Of a DNA stretch of 64,000 nucleotides, positions 33,845-44,905 are shown piece by piece. The stretch comes from Bidens hawaiensis (lineage: Eukaryota; Streptophyta; Magnoliopsida; Asterales; Asteraceae). Positions within the stretch are counted from its first letter, which is position 1. The number at the start of each line of letters is the position of its first letter. Under the pieces are notes generated by a model, which was not told the origin of the DNA, did not search any database, and saw nothing but the letters and a program-made list of their open reading frames with translations. A program made the position numbers and the translations under genes. The stretch is from assembly GCA_021521415.1 (NCBI GenBank), contig JAIQDT010010136.1, positions 1 to 64,000 on the forward strand. The letters run 5' to 3'.

Positions 33845-34030
33845 AAATGGGGTCGACCGCAAACCGACTTATAACCACCCAGTCATACCGTAAACTGCCG
33901 TTCAAAATTCCGAACCTGGGTCGGCGCAAGCCGACCTGTGACCACCCAGTCATACCGTAAATTGTCGTTCTAAATTCAGAATCGGGGTTGGCCGCAAGCC
34001 GACCTTTGACCACCCAGTTATACTATAAGC
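33845..34030 (+). repeat. ~70-bp tandem repeat, three copies
   Basis: Units contain CCGCAA.CCGACCT and ACCACCCAGTCATACCGTAA, then CTGTCGTTCTAAATT; the copies are centred near 33880, 33945 and 34010 and are diverged. Minus-strand ORFs here are repeat artefacts. Confidence 0.8.
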
Positions 34031-34182
34031 TGTCACTGTTCTAAAAAACACTAGTGCCACTTCTCGTGTGATACAACATGAATATGACTTGGTTCGTTAT
34101 GGCACATTGACACTGATATTATTAGGCAGGAATCAGTTTGTTTCCTCATGATACCAATACTCATTTAGTTTACGATATATAA

Positions 34183-34915
34183 AGTACTTTGTTTTGAATA
34201 AAAGTTCCCTTAAAAAAATACACAAAATCGAGAATTTTCTTTTTCAAAACTTAGTTGCCTATTTTGTTGTTTTTTTTAATGGAAGAGTAACCAAGTTTTA
34301 AAATTGTTTTAATTAGGCAACTCAACTTTAAAAGGTGTTATAATTAAGTCACTCAACTTTCATATTTTATTAAATTAAAGGTTTAACATGTTTTTTTTCG
34401 TCTTTTTCTTTTTTGTTTAACATGGGAAATCTTTTATCTTTTTTTATGTTGACGTAGAGTGGCGACGTGAATTATATTATGTATACTCAACTTTCATATT
34501 TTATTAAATTAAATGTTTAACATGTTTTTTCGCCTTTTTTTTGTTTCACATAGAAAATCTTTTATCTTTTTTTATGTTTATGTTAAGTGACGACGTGAAT
34601 TATAAAATACTTTGTTTTGAATAAAAGTTCATTAAAAAAAAATACACGAAATAGAGAATTTTTCTTTTTCAAAACTTAGTTGCCTATTTTGTTGTTTTTT
34701 TTAATGGAAGGGTAACCAAGTTTTAAAATTGTTTCAATTACGCCACTCAACTTTAAAAAGTGTTATAATCAAGTCATTCAACTTTCATATTTTATTAAAT
34801 TAAAGGTTTAACATGTTTTTTCGCCTTTTTCTTTTTTGTTTCACATAGGAAATCTTTTATCTTTTTTTTTTATGTTGACGTTGAGTGACGACGTGAATTA
34901 AATTATGTATTTTTA
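34183..34915 (+). repeat. Direct duplication of a ~300-400-bp AT-rich segment plus a partial third copy
   Basis: The block from AAGTACTTTGTTTTGAATAA to GTGAATTA-ATTATGTAT occurs at ~34187-34484 and ~34603-34909. Its second half is repeated once more at 34487-34610. Copies differ by small indels. Origin unknown. Confidence 0.8.
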
Positions 34916-36169
34916 AATTTTAATATAATTAACAAGGTTTTTTAATTTTTTTTTAAATTTAACTATATATATTGCAAATCCCGACATATCTTATCCTCCA
35001 TTTATTTCTTGACGCACAAAAAAATCGGTAAGACTCGATTTGAAGATTTAATGACCTGATTCGAGGAGAAAATGTTTGAGTGACTTAACTGAAACACTTT
35101 TGAAACTTGACTACTGCAAGTTATTAGGCAAAAGTAAAGTGAATAATAAATATATTAAGATAATGATTATATTAATTATTGTATGAGAGGTGAAAATGAA
35201 ACTTAATTCGACATATGATACAAACACTCGTATAGTTTTAATATAAAAATTATACTCTATCTGAGTCAAATACGTTTTTCACATAAAAATTATATCGGGA
35301 TTGACTCCGAAATTAATGATGCAGGTACCTATGTTCGGTCGGAACCAATTTGGCTAGTCATGATACGATACCGACACTCATGTAAATAACGGTTTAGTGG
35401 TAGTCGCTACCCAACATCTCCATGACCGTTTCAACCCAATTACTATTTAAATTTATATTAGATAAATAGCACTATAAATTAGTCCACTCTTCATTAAAAA
35501 AAATTACACTATAAATGCATATATTTTTTTCTACTCCACGACTACGTCTTCTCGGACTAGTCACATATTTTCAAAATCATGAAAACCACATTAGGGTCAG
35601 AGAGCGAGATCTTTGGACCAACCTCCGACGCTCAAGTTAGCTTTTGATTCATTATGGAATAATTTTGTATGTAATGTATTATGGAAGAAGAAGACACCCC
35701 ATAGAGGGGTTGGAGTGTCACGCTTATATAGGGAGTCTATGTCATAGGGTTTTTTATAAGCTTTTGTGTGATAGGCCCAAATAAAAGTGAATCAAGCTCA
35801 ATTTGAAAACATATTTCTACAATACCTTAACATCATCGGCTTCATGAACATGAAACTTTAATCCAATTACCAAGCCCGATAAAACCGTTGCGATAACTCA
35901 ACCTCTTACCCATCTTACCCCATGCATCGCTTACCCTAAAAACTAAAAAAAACTATTTTGCTTGGTTTCTTTTAAACTATATTGCTTAACGCGTTGATAT
36001 TAAACATGTGATAATTTTATCCTTAACATTGCCTCTTATTAGGTCTGTTTTCTTATTAACTTTTCATTTTCTATTTTAAATCGAAGGACCTTTTAACTCG
36101 ATGAATGTTTTTATTTTGTACATCTCTCTCTCCATCCAGGGTTTTCTGGACCTTTGTGTTTTTTTTCCT
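34916..36169. other. No gene seen; AT-rich intergenic sequence
   Basis: No ORF of note, no termini recognised. Confidence 0.5.
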
Positions 36170-36256
36170 TCCCTGGGCTAGGTAACACCAAATTTACTGT
36201 GATGACTAAGGCCCAAAAAATGGGTGGGCTGGTTAACACCAAGTTTACTGTGTTGA
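36170..36256 (+). repeat. Tandem ~55-bp repeat interrupted by the chromovirus
   Basis: Units read GGTAACACCAAATTTACTGTG...AAGGCCCAAAAAATGGGTGG. One and a half lie left of the element, and the continuation (CTAGAAGGCCCAAACAAAAATGGGT) resumes at 47645 on its right side. The element therefore inserted inside a short tandem array. Confidence 0.65.
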
Positions 36257-36587
36257 ATAACCCTCAAAATCCACTAACGGAGTTTTACCGTCAGAGGGTG
36301 TGAACTGGCAGGATCGGAATCATTAGTTATAACCAAACCAAAGAAAAACGTTTAAATGAAAGTAAATGCGGAAGCGTAAAACCTTAATTCAAAAGTTGCG
36401 TCACGCAGGACGACTTAAAAACCAAAAGCAACTGTTAAAGTTTAAATTTGCGGAATAAAAATGTTTTCAATAATGCATGCTCCTAAACCGCGCGCCCGCC
36501 TCGGCTACCTGAGAATAACATACTAAAAGTGTCAACACAAGGTTGGTGAGTTCACAAGTAAAATAAGATAGATTGTTTAGCGTTTTG

Positions 36588-36726
36588 CGTAACCTCGTTA
36601 CGACGTTTAAATGTTGCGTAACCTCGTTACGACGTTTGAGCGTGTAACCACGTTACAACGTTTAAGTATTGCGTAACCTCGTTACGATGTTTGAGCGTGT
36701 AACCATGTTACAACGTTTAAGTGTTG
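36588..36726 (+). repeat. Tandem hairpin repeat in LTR
   Basis: Five or six copies of a 26-28-bp unit built on GTAACCTCGTTACGACGTTT. GTAAC-CTC-GTTAC is itself palindromic. The same array recurs in the other LTR at about 45240-45378. Confidence 0.8.
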
Positions 36727-38619
36727 CATTACCAGATAGTGTTATGTTAAATTATATATCGATAGGTAGCTAATCTATACAACAAGTATTGCTAAGTGGT
36801 TCGCGACCGAAGCTGACTGTTTATCAAGTGCCCGTCACCAGGTCCTCCAGACCATGGTATGTGTTAGCCCAAATTTACACCCACTCAACCTCCAGTTGAG
36901 CTATAACGTCGGGTGGGGTTTGTCAAACCCAGTAGTACTACCCAAAAGTGACTCGCTATTCCAAATATTAACCGGTCCGATGTGTGGGACTTCAAGTTGT
37001 TACAAATGCCGCTTAGCCTTTACAAGTGATATATAATTTATAACAAAATCTTTCATATGCGTTTATCTCAGAAAATATGTTTATCGGAGTATGTTATCTC
37101 CCCCAAGTGAAAAACGTTTGAAAGCAGTTTAAGAGTGGGGTAAAGTGAACTCACTGTTTGCGAAGAATATCCGATCTAGATCACCGAGTGATGCGCGTCG
37201 TAGAAAACTCTCTAGCGTTCTAAAACAACAAAGAGATTTTCTAAGTGTCGGAACGTTTAACGAGTCTCTAGACTCGGCACATAATACCTATGCAAGTAAC
37301 ATGTTTCGTGTTTCGTTTGTGTATTGTGTGTGACTCTACAAGTACAATCGTGATACGACATATGAGTGAGCAATTACTTCCGTGTCATGTGTTAATAACC
37401 TACTTACTAGCAATAATTCCCGTAAGGGCAATTTGGTCAACAAACAAAGACTAACTAACCAATATTTCCCGCAAGGGTAATTTGGTCAATTCATGGCAAT
37501 CAACTAGCAACTATTTCCCCGCAAGGGTATTTTGGTCAAAATTACAACAATTATATAGAAACTACCATATTTCATGCATTCCTATACAACTCAGCAGCTA
37601 GTTTCGTTATGACAGAATTTCTACTTGAAAGATTGTACTAGTTCACTGATTATAACGTCTCAATTAATTCACCAAAAATTACCACAGAAGCATACATATC
37701 TTAGGTTTCCAGAACATCTTTTATCTTATTTTTATTCCATATAGATTGTTCATAATGATCAAAACATTACAGCTAACTTATATCAGTCAGATTCATGCAC
37801 AACAGAATATTATTTGCAATTCCCGTTAAACGAAAAATCCAATAAATGCAAGACCACTTGGGTTTGGTTCCTGACTCAATGAGTCAACTTCCAAAAGTGG
37901 AACCAACCCAATTGGCCTCGTAGTTCATGAGATATAGTATTTACAATATAACCTAACAGCAGGTCTAACAGCTCAGCTTTGCATCACGTTTTTGTAAAAT
38001 CATAAAAGTATACTTCTACTTATCCAAAAATTACGAATTTATACTTTATAGAAACTAGACTCAACCTAGTTTACTGCAGTACCCACAATCTCAATCAATT
38101 TTCACGTTTACACTTCGTTACAGTCAGTTAAACATCGTATATACATTCTGTCCAGAATCTGTTCACATCAAAACTCAACCTAACCATACCCTATGAACTA
38201 TCATGCATCCATATAACCTTCTAGATACTATAACTACTATCCATGCATATCAATCATACCATACATACAAGATTAGGGTTTGTGTTCTAATTCAAATCAA
38301 AGACAATCAATGAATCATGTAACAACATCAAGAATCATATTAATCTATCATCCAACTATCAAGAATCATATTAATCATATAACACCTAGAATCGGCTGAG
38401 TTAGGGTTTGCATACAACTCATTAAACATCAAAATTACACAACAAGGAGGTAAGGGATGATCAAGTATACCTTCCTAGCACCTAGTTCTTGGATTAAACT
38501 CTTGATTTGATGTGTGTGTGTGGAAGATTGTGGACGGCAGCCGTGAGTAGGGAGGAAGGGATTTCCGATCGGAGGTTATTAATAATAATAATAATAGTTA
38601 GGGTTTAGAGTTTATGTTA

Positions 38620-38627
38620 TATTTATA
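38620..38627 (-). promoter_or_regulatory. Candidate TATA box in chromovirus 3' LTR (also 47272-47279 in the 5' LTR)
   Basis: TATAAATA on the minus strand, about 360 bp into the LTR, followed by a leader-like stretch. The copy at 47272-47279 would drive the genomic transcript. Confidence 0.45.
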
Positions 38628-39115
38628 AGCCAACAAGTTACATTCTAGTCCCTAAACTTCCAATTGTTGTTTTTCTCTAGAACATTCCATCATACTTGAA
38701 CAATAAGTTAACATGACCATACTATTATCACATAGCACATAATCCTAACACATAATAATCATATAATTAGTGTCTTGACGTTTGTCGTTTATTTGTCAAT
38801 CGTTTGCGTTAACTCGTTTGCGTTTCGGTGCAAATCCCGAAAGACTACACATGTAGTAAGTGTTAAGCGTCATTTAAACCCTAGTTTAAATGTAACGAAG
38901 TGTGCGTTAAAGATTCAACGATCTTAAAGTTTGAATTGACGGAGTTGAGTTAACGAGGTTAACCTGAAATTGACGATTGTCACATCATTCCCATGTTAAA
39001 GAATTTTCGTCCCGAAAATTGAGTCAAGTCGTGATGAGAGCCTGAAAAAGTAAGAAAAATTTTCAGTTTGTCATATCATCCCCTAGTAGAAAGAAATTTC
39101 GTCCCGAAATTTAGT

Positions 39116-42100
39116 TCATACCTCCGGTGATGTTTGACGGTTTGCCGGGTTTCGCGGTTTCCGGTGTTTGGTTAGCCCTTCAAAAAGGTGAGGATACTTT
39201 TTCATCATTTGATCCTCGCGTTCCCACGTGAACTCCGGTCCACGTCTCGAGTTCCAACGAACCTTAACGATTGGAATTTTGCTGTGTTTGAGCGTTTTGG
39301 TTTCCCAATCCAAAACCTCGACTGGTTCCTCAATGAACCGTAACTGTTCATCAACTTGTAGTTCCTCCAAAGGGACTACTTGGGTTTCATCAGATAGGCA
39401 TTTCTTCAAATTTGATACGTGGAATACATCGTGTACGCCACCGAGTTCTGTTGGTAGATCCAGTCGGTACGCCACCGGACCAATGCGCTCAGTTATCCGG
39501 TACGGACCAACATATCGCGGGTTAAGTTTGTTTCGCTTACCAAAGCGAACCACACCTTTCCAAGGTGAGACTTTGAGTAACACTCGATCGTTTACTTGAA
39601 ATTCGAGAGGTTTTCGGCGCTTGTCGGCGTAACTCTTTTGTCGATCTCGTGCTGCTGCCATGCGATTTCGGATTTGAACAATCTTTTCCGAAGTTTCGAG
39701 TACCAGTTCCGGACCAGTGATTTGGCTATCACCCACCTCTGCCCAGCAGAGTGGTGATCGACACTTCCGTCCGTACAGCGCTTCAAACGGCGCTGCCTTA
39801 ATGCTTGCGTGGTAGCTGTTATTATACGAAAACTCTACCAAGGGTAAATGGGGTTCCCAACTTTTTCCGAAATCTAAGACGCATGCACGCAACATATCCT
39901 CCAGGGTCTGGATAGTCCGTTCACTCTGCCCATCTGTCTGAGGATGGTATGCGGTACTCATATCGAGACGTGTGCCCAGTGCGCTTTGCAGCGACTTCCA
40001 AAAGTGTGAGGTAAAACGAGAATCTCGGTCGGAAATGATGGAGACAGGCACTCCGTGTCTCGACACTACTTCCTTCATGTAGACACGAGTCAGTCTTTCC
40101 ATTTTGTCTGTTTCCTTAATCGCTAGAAAATGTGCCGATTTAGTCAACCGGTCAACGATCACCCAGATGGTATCGCATCCCGTCGGTGTCTTAGGCAAAC
40201 CCGTAATAAAGTCCATTGAGATTTGTTCCCATTTCCACATTGGGAGTTCCGGCTGTTGCAGTAGACCAGATGGTTTCTGGTATTCTATCTTGACTCTGGC
40301 ACAAGTCAAACATTTGCTCACGTAGGTTGCAATGTCGGCTTTCATGTTCGGCCACCAGTAAAGTTCCTTTAAATCATGATACATTTTATCTGAGCCGGGG
40401 TGGATAGAATATCGGGACTTGTGAGCTTCGTCCATCACTAGAGTTCTCAACTCTCCGTATCGTGGAACCCAAATCCGGTTCTCAAAATATCGGACCCCGT
40501 CCGACCTGGTTTCAAGTTGCTTGCTCATGCCCCGCATGAGTTCCGATGGGAGATTATCATCTTTCAAAGCTTCCAGTTGCGCATCGCGAATCTGATCGGG
40601 TAAGCTGGCATGAATCGTGAGTTGCAATGCTCTCACCCGTCTGGGTTTATCTGTTTCTTTTCTGCTAAGGGCGTCGGCCACCACATTGGCCTTGCCAGGG
40701 TGGTACTTGATGGCACAATCATAGTCTTTAAGCAGCTCGACCCAACGACGCTGTCTCATGTTCAGCTCTTTCTGATCGTAGATATGTTGGAGACTCTTGT
40801 GGTCGGTGTAAATGGTAAACTTGGTACCGTACAAGTAATGCCTCCATATCTTAAGAGCAAACACTACAGCTCCGAGTTCCAAATCATGGGTCGTGTAGTT
40901 CTTCTCGTGAACCCGTAGTTGTCTAGAGGCGTAGGCTATAACTTTCTCAAGTTGCATCAGCACACAACCGAGACCTTGTATAGATGCGTCACAGTGTACC
41001 TCAAAATTTTCCGTTCCCTCGGGGAGGGCTAAAATAGGGGCGCTACAAAGCTTGGTTTTCAACAGTTGAAAAGCGGATTCTTGCGCGTCACCCCAGTTGT
41101 ACTTAGTGCCCTTGTGAGTCAAAGCGGTTAGGGGTTGAGCAATCTTTGAAAATCCCTCGATGAAACGCCGGTAGTAGCCGGCCAGTCCTAGGAATTGTCG
41201 CACCTCAGTCGGAGTCTTAGGTGCTTCCCAGTTTTTGATGGCCTCTACCTTACCGGGATCGACATGGATACCATTCTCGTTTATCACATGTCCTAAAAAG
41301 TGAACCTCTCGAAGCCAAAATTCACATTTCGAGAGTTTAGCATACAGTTGTTCCTTCTTCAGCAGTTCCAGAATTATCCTTAAGTGTTCGTCGTGGTCAG
41401 TCTCGTTCTTGGAGTAGACGAGAATATCATCGATGAAAACAATCACGAACTTGTCGAGGTACGCCTTGCATACTCGATTCATGAGATCCATAAATACGGC
41501 TGGTGCGTTGGTTAGGCCAAAAGGCATAACCGAAAACTCGTAGTGACCATACCGTGTTCTGAAAGCCGTCTTTGAAATATCTTCTTCGCGCACTCTCAGC
41601 TGGTGATAACCGGATCGTAAATCGATCTTCGAGTAGTAACTCGATCCCTGAAGCTGGTCGAACAAATCATCAATTCGGGGTAAAGGATAACGGTTCTTGA
41701 CCGTCACCTTGTTCAATTCCCGGTAGTCGATGCACATCCGGAAAGTCCCGTCTTTCTTTCGGACAAACAAGACAGGGGCTCCCCATGGCGATGAGCTAGG
41801 TCGGATAAAACCCTTATCCAACAAATCTTGCAACTGAGTGGACAACTCCTGAAGTTCCGCCGGTGCGAGCCGATACGGGGCTCGTGCTATGGGTGCTGCA
41901 CCGGGTGTCAACTCGATTTGAAATTCGACTTGACGAATAGGAGGGAGTCCGGGCAAATCCTCCGGGAAGACTTCTGGAAAATCTCGCACAACCGGAATGT
42001 CTTCAATTCGTTTCTCCTCCACAGGTTTCTCAACAATCTGCGCCAGAATTGCCGGATGACCCTTTCTTAAATACTTCTGTGCCTTCATAATGGTAATGAT

Positions 42101-43723
42101 GCTGGTGGTCATGCCGCTTCTCTCGCCTCGGACCGAAATGATCTCGCCTGAAGGGGTGGTAATATGGACGATCTTATCATGACATATAATCTCCGCTCGG
42201 TTCTCAGATAACCAGTCCATGCCGACAACGACATCGAAACTACTAAGCGTAAAAGGAATAAGGTCGATGTCAAAGACATGACCTGACAATTTCAACTTAC
42301 ATCCCGCAAGTATATGAGTTGTTATTACAGTCTTACCGTTAGCTAATTCAACAGGAAACTTAGCGTCTAACGGGGTTGGAGTAAGGTTTAAAAGTTGGCT
42401 AAAGGCCTTTGACACAAAACTCCTATCAGCTCCAGTGTCAAACAAAACAGAAGCAAAACAATCGTTTACAGGGAACTTACCAGACACCACATGCGGATCT
42501 CTGCGGGCTTGACCTGATCCAATCACAAACGCTCTTCCTTTGCCATTTCCTCCACCGTTACTGCCACTCCCATTACCCCCGTTATTGTCGTTCTGTTTCA
42601 GCTTGGGGCAGTCCTTCCGGAAATGACCTTCCTGTCCACATTCATAACATCCCTTAGTCATCATCGGTGGCTTAGGAGCACCCTTCGCCACAAGGTCAAC
42701 TCTACAATCCTTCGCTTGGTGACCTATCTTTCCGCATCTTTGACACTTGACACGGTCACACTGCCCAACATGGTGAAAGTTGCACCTATTGCACTTTGGA
42801 TGTTTCCCAGCATACCCGCTCGAAACCTGCCCGTTACCGTTGTTGTTGTTGTTGTTGTTGTTGTGATTCTGAGTGTTGAAACTCCGAGTAAATTCGGGCT
42901 TCCGGTAGCGTTGCGGTGGGAGGTTTGAGGACGAAGATCTGGTGTTGTCAAACTTTCTTTTCCCGCTGTTCGGGTTGCTGTTGTTGCTGTTGCTGGCATG
43001 GTCATTATTCGGGTTGTCACGGGCTTTTACAGTCGAACCCCTTGGTGGTAACGCACCCTGGGTCACAGCCTGATCCGTTAGTTTGTGAGCCAAACGGATC
43101 GCTTGTTGGATCGTGGCTGGTCTGGAAGACGTCACCATACCCTGAATCTGTGGTGCCAACCCATCAATGTACATCTCTATTCTTTTGCTCGGCGGATCCA
43201 CCATCCGCGGACACATCACTGCCAACTCGTGCGAACGAGTGGTGTAGGCTTCAATCTCTGAACCCACCATTTTCAATGACCAAAACTCCGACTCTAACTT
43301 CGAAATTTCTTCCCTCGGACAGTATTCCTCTCGCATCATGTTTTTGAACTCCTCCCAGTTCATCGCGTTTGCCAGTTCCAAGCCAAGGATCTGGACGTTC
43401 GAATTCCACCAAGTGAGGGCGGAATCCTCGAGTGTCCCAGCAGCAAACTTGACCCTATTGGCATGGGGACAGTTACACATCTCAAAGGCCGACTCGGCCT
43501 TCTCAGCCCAACGCAGGAAGCCTATAGCTCCCTCAGTGCCCTTAAACGTACTGGGCTTGCAGTCTAAGTAGTTCTTGAAGGTACACGTTCCATTTGGACC
43601 TCCTGTTTGATTCTGATTGTGTGCAGCTAAAGCGGCAGCAACATGGTCATTCAGCAAGGTTTGGAGTTCAGCTGCAGTCATGCTGATGTTACCTCGTCCT
43701 CGTCCAGCGTTTCTTCCGGCCAT
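39116..43723 (-). CDS. gag-pol: Intact gag-pol polyprotein of chromovirus, 1535 residues, with chromodomain
   Basis: One uninterrupted frame. Approximate residues: capsid 40-240; basic Asn-rich linker; zinc knuckles ([14 protein letters not shown] and [14 protein letters not shown]) 315-360; protease [10 protein letters not shown] ~425; RT with [25 protein letters not shown] and catalytic [10 protein letters not shown] ~765; RNase H starting [10 protein letters not shown] ~910, through TDHKSLQHI and ADALSR; integrase HHCC zinc finger ~1100-1135, then DFITGLP ~1172, SDRDSRFTS and [12 protein letters not shown] up to ~1262; chromodomain [13 protein letters not shown]...RGPEFTWE ~1465-1515. All catalytic residues expected for RT and integrase are visible. 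Chromodomains can steer integration to marked chromatin. Intact frame and near-identical LTRs indicate recent activity. Confidence 0.95.
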   Translation of the reverse strand: MAGRNAGRGRGNISMTAAELQTLLNDHVAAALAAHNQNQTGGPNGTCTFKNYLDCKPSTFKGTEGAIGFLRWAEKAESAFEMCNCPHANRVKFAAGTLEDSALTWWNSNVQILGLELANAMNWEEFKNMMREEYCPREEISKLESEFWSLKMVGSEIEAYTTRSHELAVMCPRMVDPPSKRIEMYIDGLAPQIQGMVTSSRPATIQQAIRLAHKLTDQAVTQGALPPRGSTVKARDNPNNDHASNSNNSNPNSGKRKFDNTRSSSSNLPPQRYRKPEFTRSFNTQNHNNNNNNNNGNGQVSSGYAGKHPKCNRCNFHHVGQCDRVKCQRCGKIGHQAKDCRVDLVAKGAPKPPMMTKGCYECGQEGHFRKDCPKLKQNDNNGGNGSGSNGGGNGKGRAFVIGSGQARRDPHVVSGKFPVNDCFASVLFDTGADRSFVSKAFSQLLNLTPTPLDAKFPVELANGKTVITTHILAGCKLKLSGHVFDIDLIPFTLSSFDVVVGMDWLSENRAEIICHDKIVHITTPSGEIISVRGERSGMTTSIITIMKAQKYLRKGHPAILAQIVEKPVEEKRIEDIPVVRDFPEVFPEDLPGLPPIRQVEFQIELTPGAAPIARAPYRLAPAELQELSTQLQDLLDKGFIRPSSSPWGAPVLFVRKKDGTFRMCIDYRELNKVTVKNRYPLPRIDDLFDQLQGSSYYSKIDLRSGYHQLRVREEDISKTAFRTRYGHYEFSVMPFGLTNAPAVFMDLMNRVCKAYLDKFVIVFIDDILVYSKNETDHDEHLRIILELLKKEQLYAKLSKCEFWLREVHFLGHVINENGIHVDPGKVEAIKNWEAPKTPTEVRQFLGLAGYYRRFIEGFSKIAQPLTALTHKGTKYNWGDAQESAFQLLKTKLCSAPILALPEGTENFEVHCDASIQGLGCVLMQLEKVIAYASRQLRVHEKNYTTHDLELGAVVFALKIWRHYLYGTKFTIYTDHKSLQHIYDQKELNMRQRRWVELLKDYDCAIKYHPGKANVVADALSRKETDKPRRVRALQLTIHASLPDQIRDAQLEALKDDNLPSELMRGMSKQLETRSDGVRYFENRIWVPRYGELRTLVMDEAHKSRYSIHPGSDKMYHDLKELYWWPNMKADIATYVSKCLTCARVKIEYQKPSGLLQQPELPMWKWEQISMDFITGLPKTPTGCDTIWVIVDRLTKSAHFLAIKETDKMERLTRVYMKEVVSRHGVPVSIISDRDSRFTSHFWKSLQSALGTRLDMSTAYHPQTDGQSERTIQTLEDMLRACVLDFGKSWEPHLPLVEFSYNNSYHASIKAAPFEALYGRKCRSPLCWAEVGDSQITGPELVLETSEKIVQIRNRMAAARDRQKSYADKRRKPLEFQVNDRVLLKVSPWKGVVRFGKRNKLNPRYVGPYRITERIGPVAYRLDLPTELGGVHDVFHVSNLKKCLSDETQVVPLEELQVDEQLRFIEEPVEVLDWETKTLKHSKIPIVKVRWNSRRGPEFTWEREDQMMKKYPHLFEGLTKHRKPRNPANRQTSPEV

Positions 43724-43964
43724 TTCCTAGAATCACAGTATAAAATGTTAAACATGAATTTTTCTTTCATATACAACACACCATACATGTAATAAAAGGT
43801 AGGTAAGAAAAAAAAAAATCACATCACAACCACATATTAGTCTAAATAAAAATTTTTGATTAAAACCATTGTATTCGCTACAAAGTATTTCCAATCAATC
43901 CTTAAAATCGTAGAAAAATAATAGTTTGGATGGAGACAACCCCTCCATCTAAGTGTCATCATCA

Positions 43965-44729
43965 CTAGATGTCGTCATCTGAGGACACCTCTGAATGTGC
44001 CTCCTCCTCAGCCGGTTCCTCCTCCGGTTCTTCTTCGGGCTCCTCCTCGGGATCTTCCTCGGGATCTTCCTCAGGCTCCTCTTCGGGATCTTCTTCAGGT
44101 TCTACTTCGGGTTCTACTTCAGGCTCTGCCTCGGGCTCGGCCTCAGGTTCTGCTGCGTTCTGATCGAGTTGCGTTTGTAGGATATCGCAACGTTCTAACG
44201 CTATTTCCGTTCGGGTCCTTGCTTCTTGGAGTTGTTCTTGCAAGTCTATCATCTCGGCTTGCATCTTCATCATAACCTTGGTTCGTTGTTCACTAGTCTC
44301 TTGCATTTCTTTCATTGCCGTTGTCATGCGGGCAATCTCCTCTTGAGTCTCGGTTCCATCTTTAAACAGTCTAGCAACATTTTCTCTAGTGTAGCGCATG
44401 TAACCCACATCACGCTCCAAACAAGAAACGACAGCTGCGAGGACTCGTTCCACAGGTTCGGTTATGGGTGGTAAAGTGTTAGGGTAACCAGGGTGGTTCG
44501 GGTGAGGCAATGGGGGAACTTGTTCACGGTAGACCATACGTCTGATCATGTTGGGATACCATTCCCAGCTAACGTCGTTATCATACAGGCCTCCGGATGG
44601 GCGGTACCTCTTTGGTGCGGGAGCTTCGAGTTCCGGGACTACACGGGGTGGCGAGGCAGTAGGTAACTGCGGTTCCTTCCCGTGAGCATGCGTCATCGAA
44701 TCGGATGATGATGAGGGTGGCGTCGACAT
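43965..44729 (-). CDS. Accessory ORF upstream of gag: coiled coil plus Glu/Pro-rich acidic tail, 254 residues
   Basis: First ORF of the element's transcript. It starts at 44729, ~160 bases after the primer site, and ends 241 bases before the gag start codon. The N-terminus (1-50) is Ser/Pro-rich with RYRPSGGLYDNDVSWEWYPN following. Residues ~80-190 are helical with heptad-like spacing (ETQEEIARMTTAMKEMQETS...MIDLQEQLQEARTRTEIALE), a likely coiled coil. Residues ~190-250 are 14 or so EPE(A/V/D/E)EP units ending SDDDI. I recognise no family. Not gag: there is no zinc knuckle. The repetitive tail could expand by slippage, but the unique N-terminal 190 codons stay open, which suggests it is coding. 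Translation of gag from the same RNA would need reinitiation, leaky scanning or splicing. Confidence 0.7.
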   Translation of the reverse strand: MSTPPSSSSDSMTHAHGKEPQLPTASPPRVVPELEAPAPKRYRPSGGLYDNDVSWEWYPNMIRRMVYREQVPPLPHPNHPGYPNTLPPITEPVERVLAAVVSCLERDVGYMRYTRENVARLFKDGTETQEEIARMTTAMKEMQETSEQRTKVMMKMQAEMIDLQEQLQEARTRTEIALERCDILQTQLDQNAAEPEAEPEAEPEVEPEVEPEEDPEEEPEEDPEEDPEEEPEEEPEEEPAEEEAHSEVSSDDDI

Positions 44730-44891
44730 TCCTACAGGTAAGCCGTGTATGCGCGCGCGTATGAGCGAAAGAGGTAAAGAGATAAGATTTCAAGACTACA
44801 CAAACCTATGCAGTGCGTATTATTATAACTAATGGGTCGTCGCGGTTATAGTCTAGTATGCATGCGGCTTCTAGTTCGCTATAACCAATGG

Positions 44892-44904
44892 CTCTGATAC
44901 CAAT
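44892..44904 (-). other. Primer-binding site (initiator Met tRNA) of chromovirus
   Basis: TGGTATCAGAGCC on the minus strand, directly after the 5' LTR end TGTGACA. Canonical for chromoviruses. Confidence 0.85.
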
Positions 44905-44905
44905 C

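Larger units (their letters stand above)
36257..38984 (-). repeat. 3' LTR of chromovirus
   Basis: 2.73 kb, matching 44906-47636 base for base wherever checked, except at its outer tip, where about six terminal bases differ or are missing. Confidence 0.93.

Noticed and set aside
36854..37333. Two 60-62-codon ORFs found identically at 45506-45985
   Set aside because: They lie in the two LTRs and their identity reflects LTR identity; no domain or coding evidence.
39228..43571. Plus-strand ORFs of up to 143 codons across the chromovirus polyprotein
   Set aside because: Chance frames opposite a long intact coding frame with clear catalytic motifs.
43969..44275. Plus-strand ORFs of almost pure Ser/Gly or Pro/Arg/Leu repeats
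   Set aside because: They are the antisense of the Glu/Pro-rich tail of the accessory ORF; the repeat keeps several frames open.
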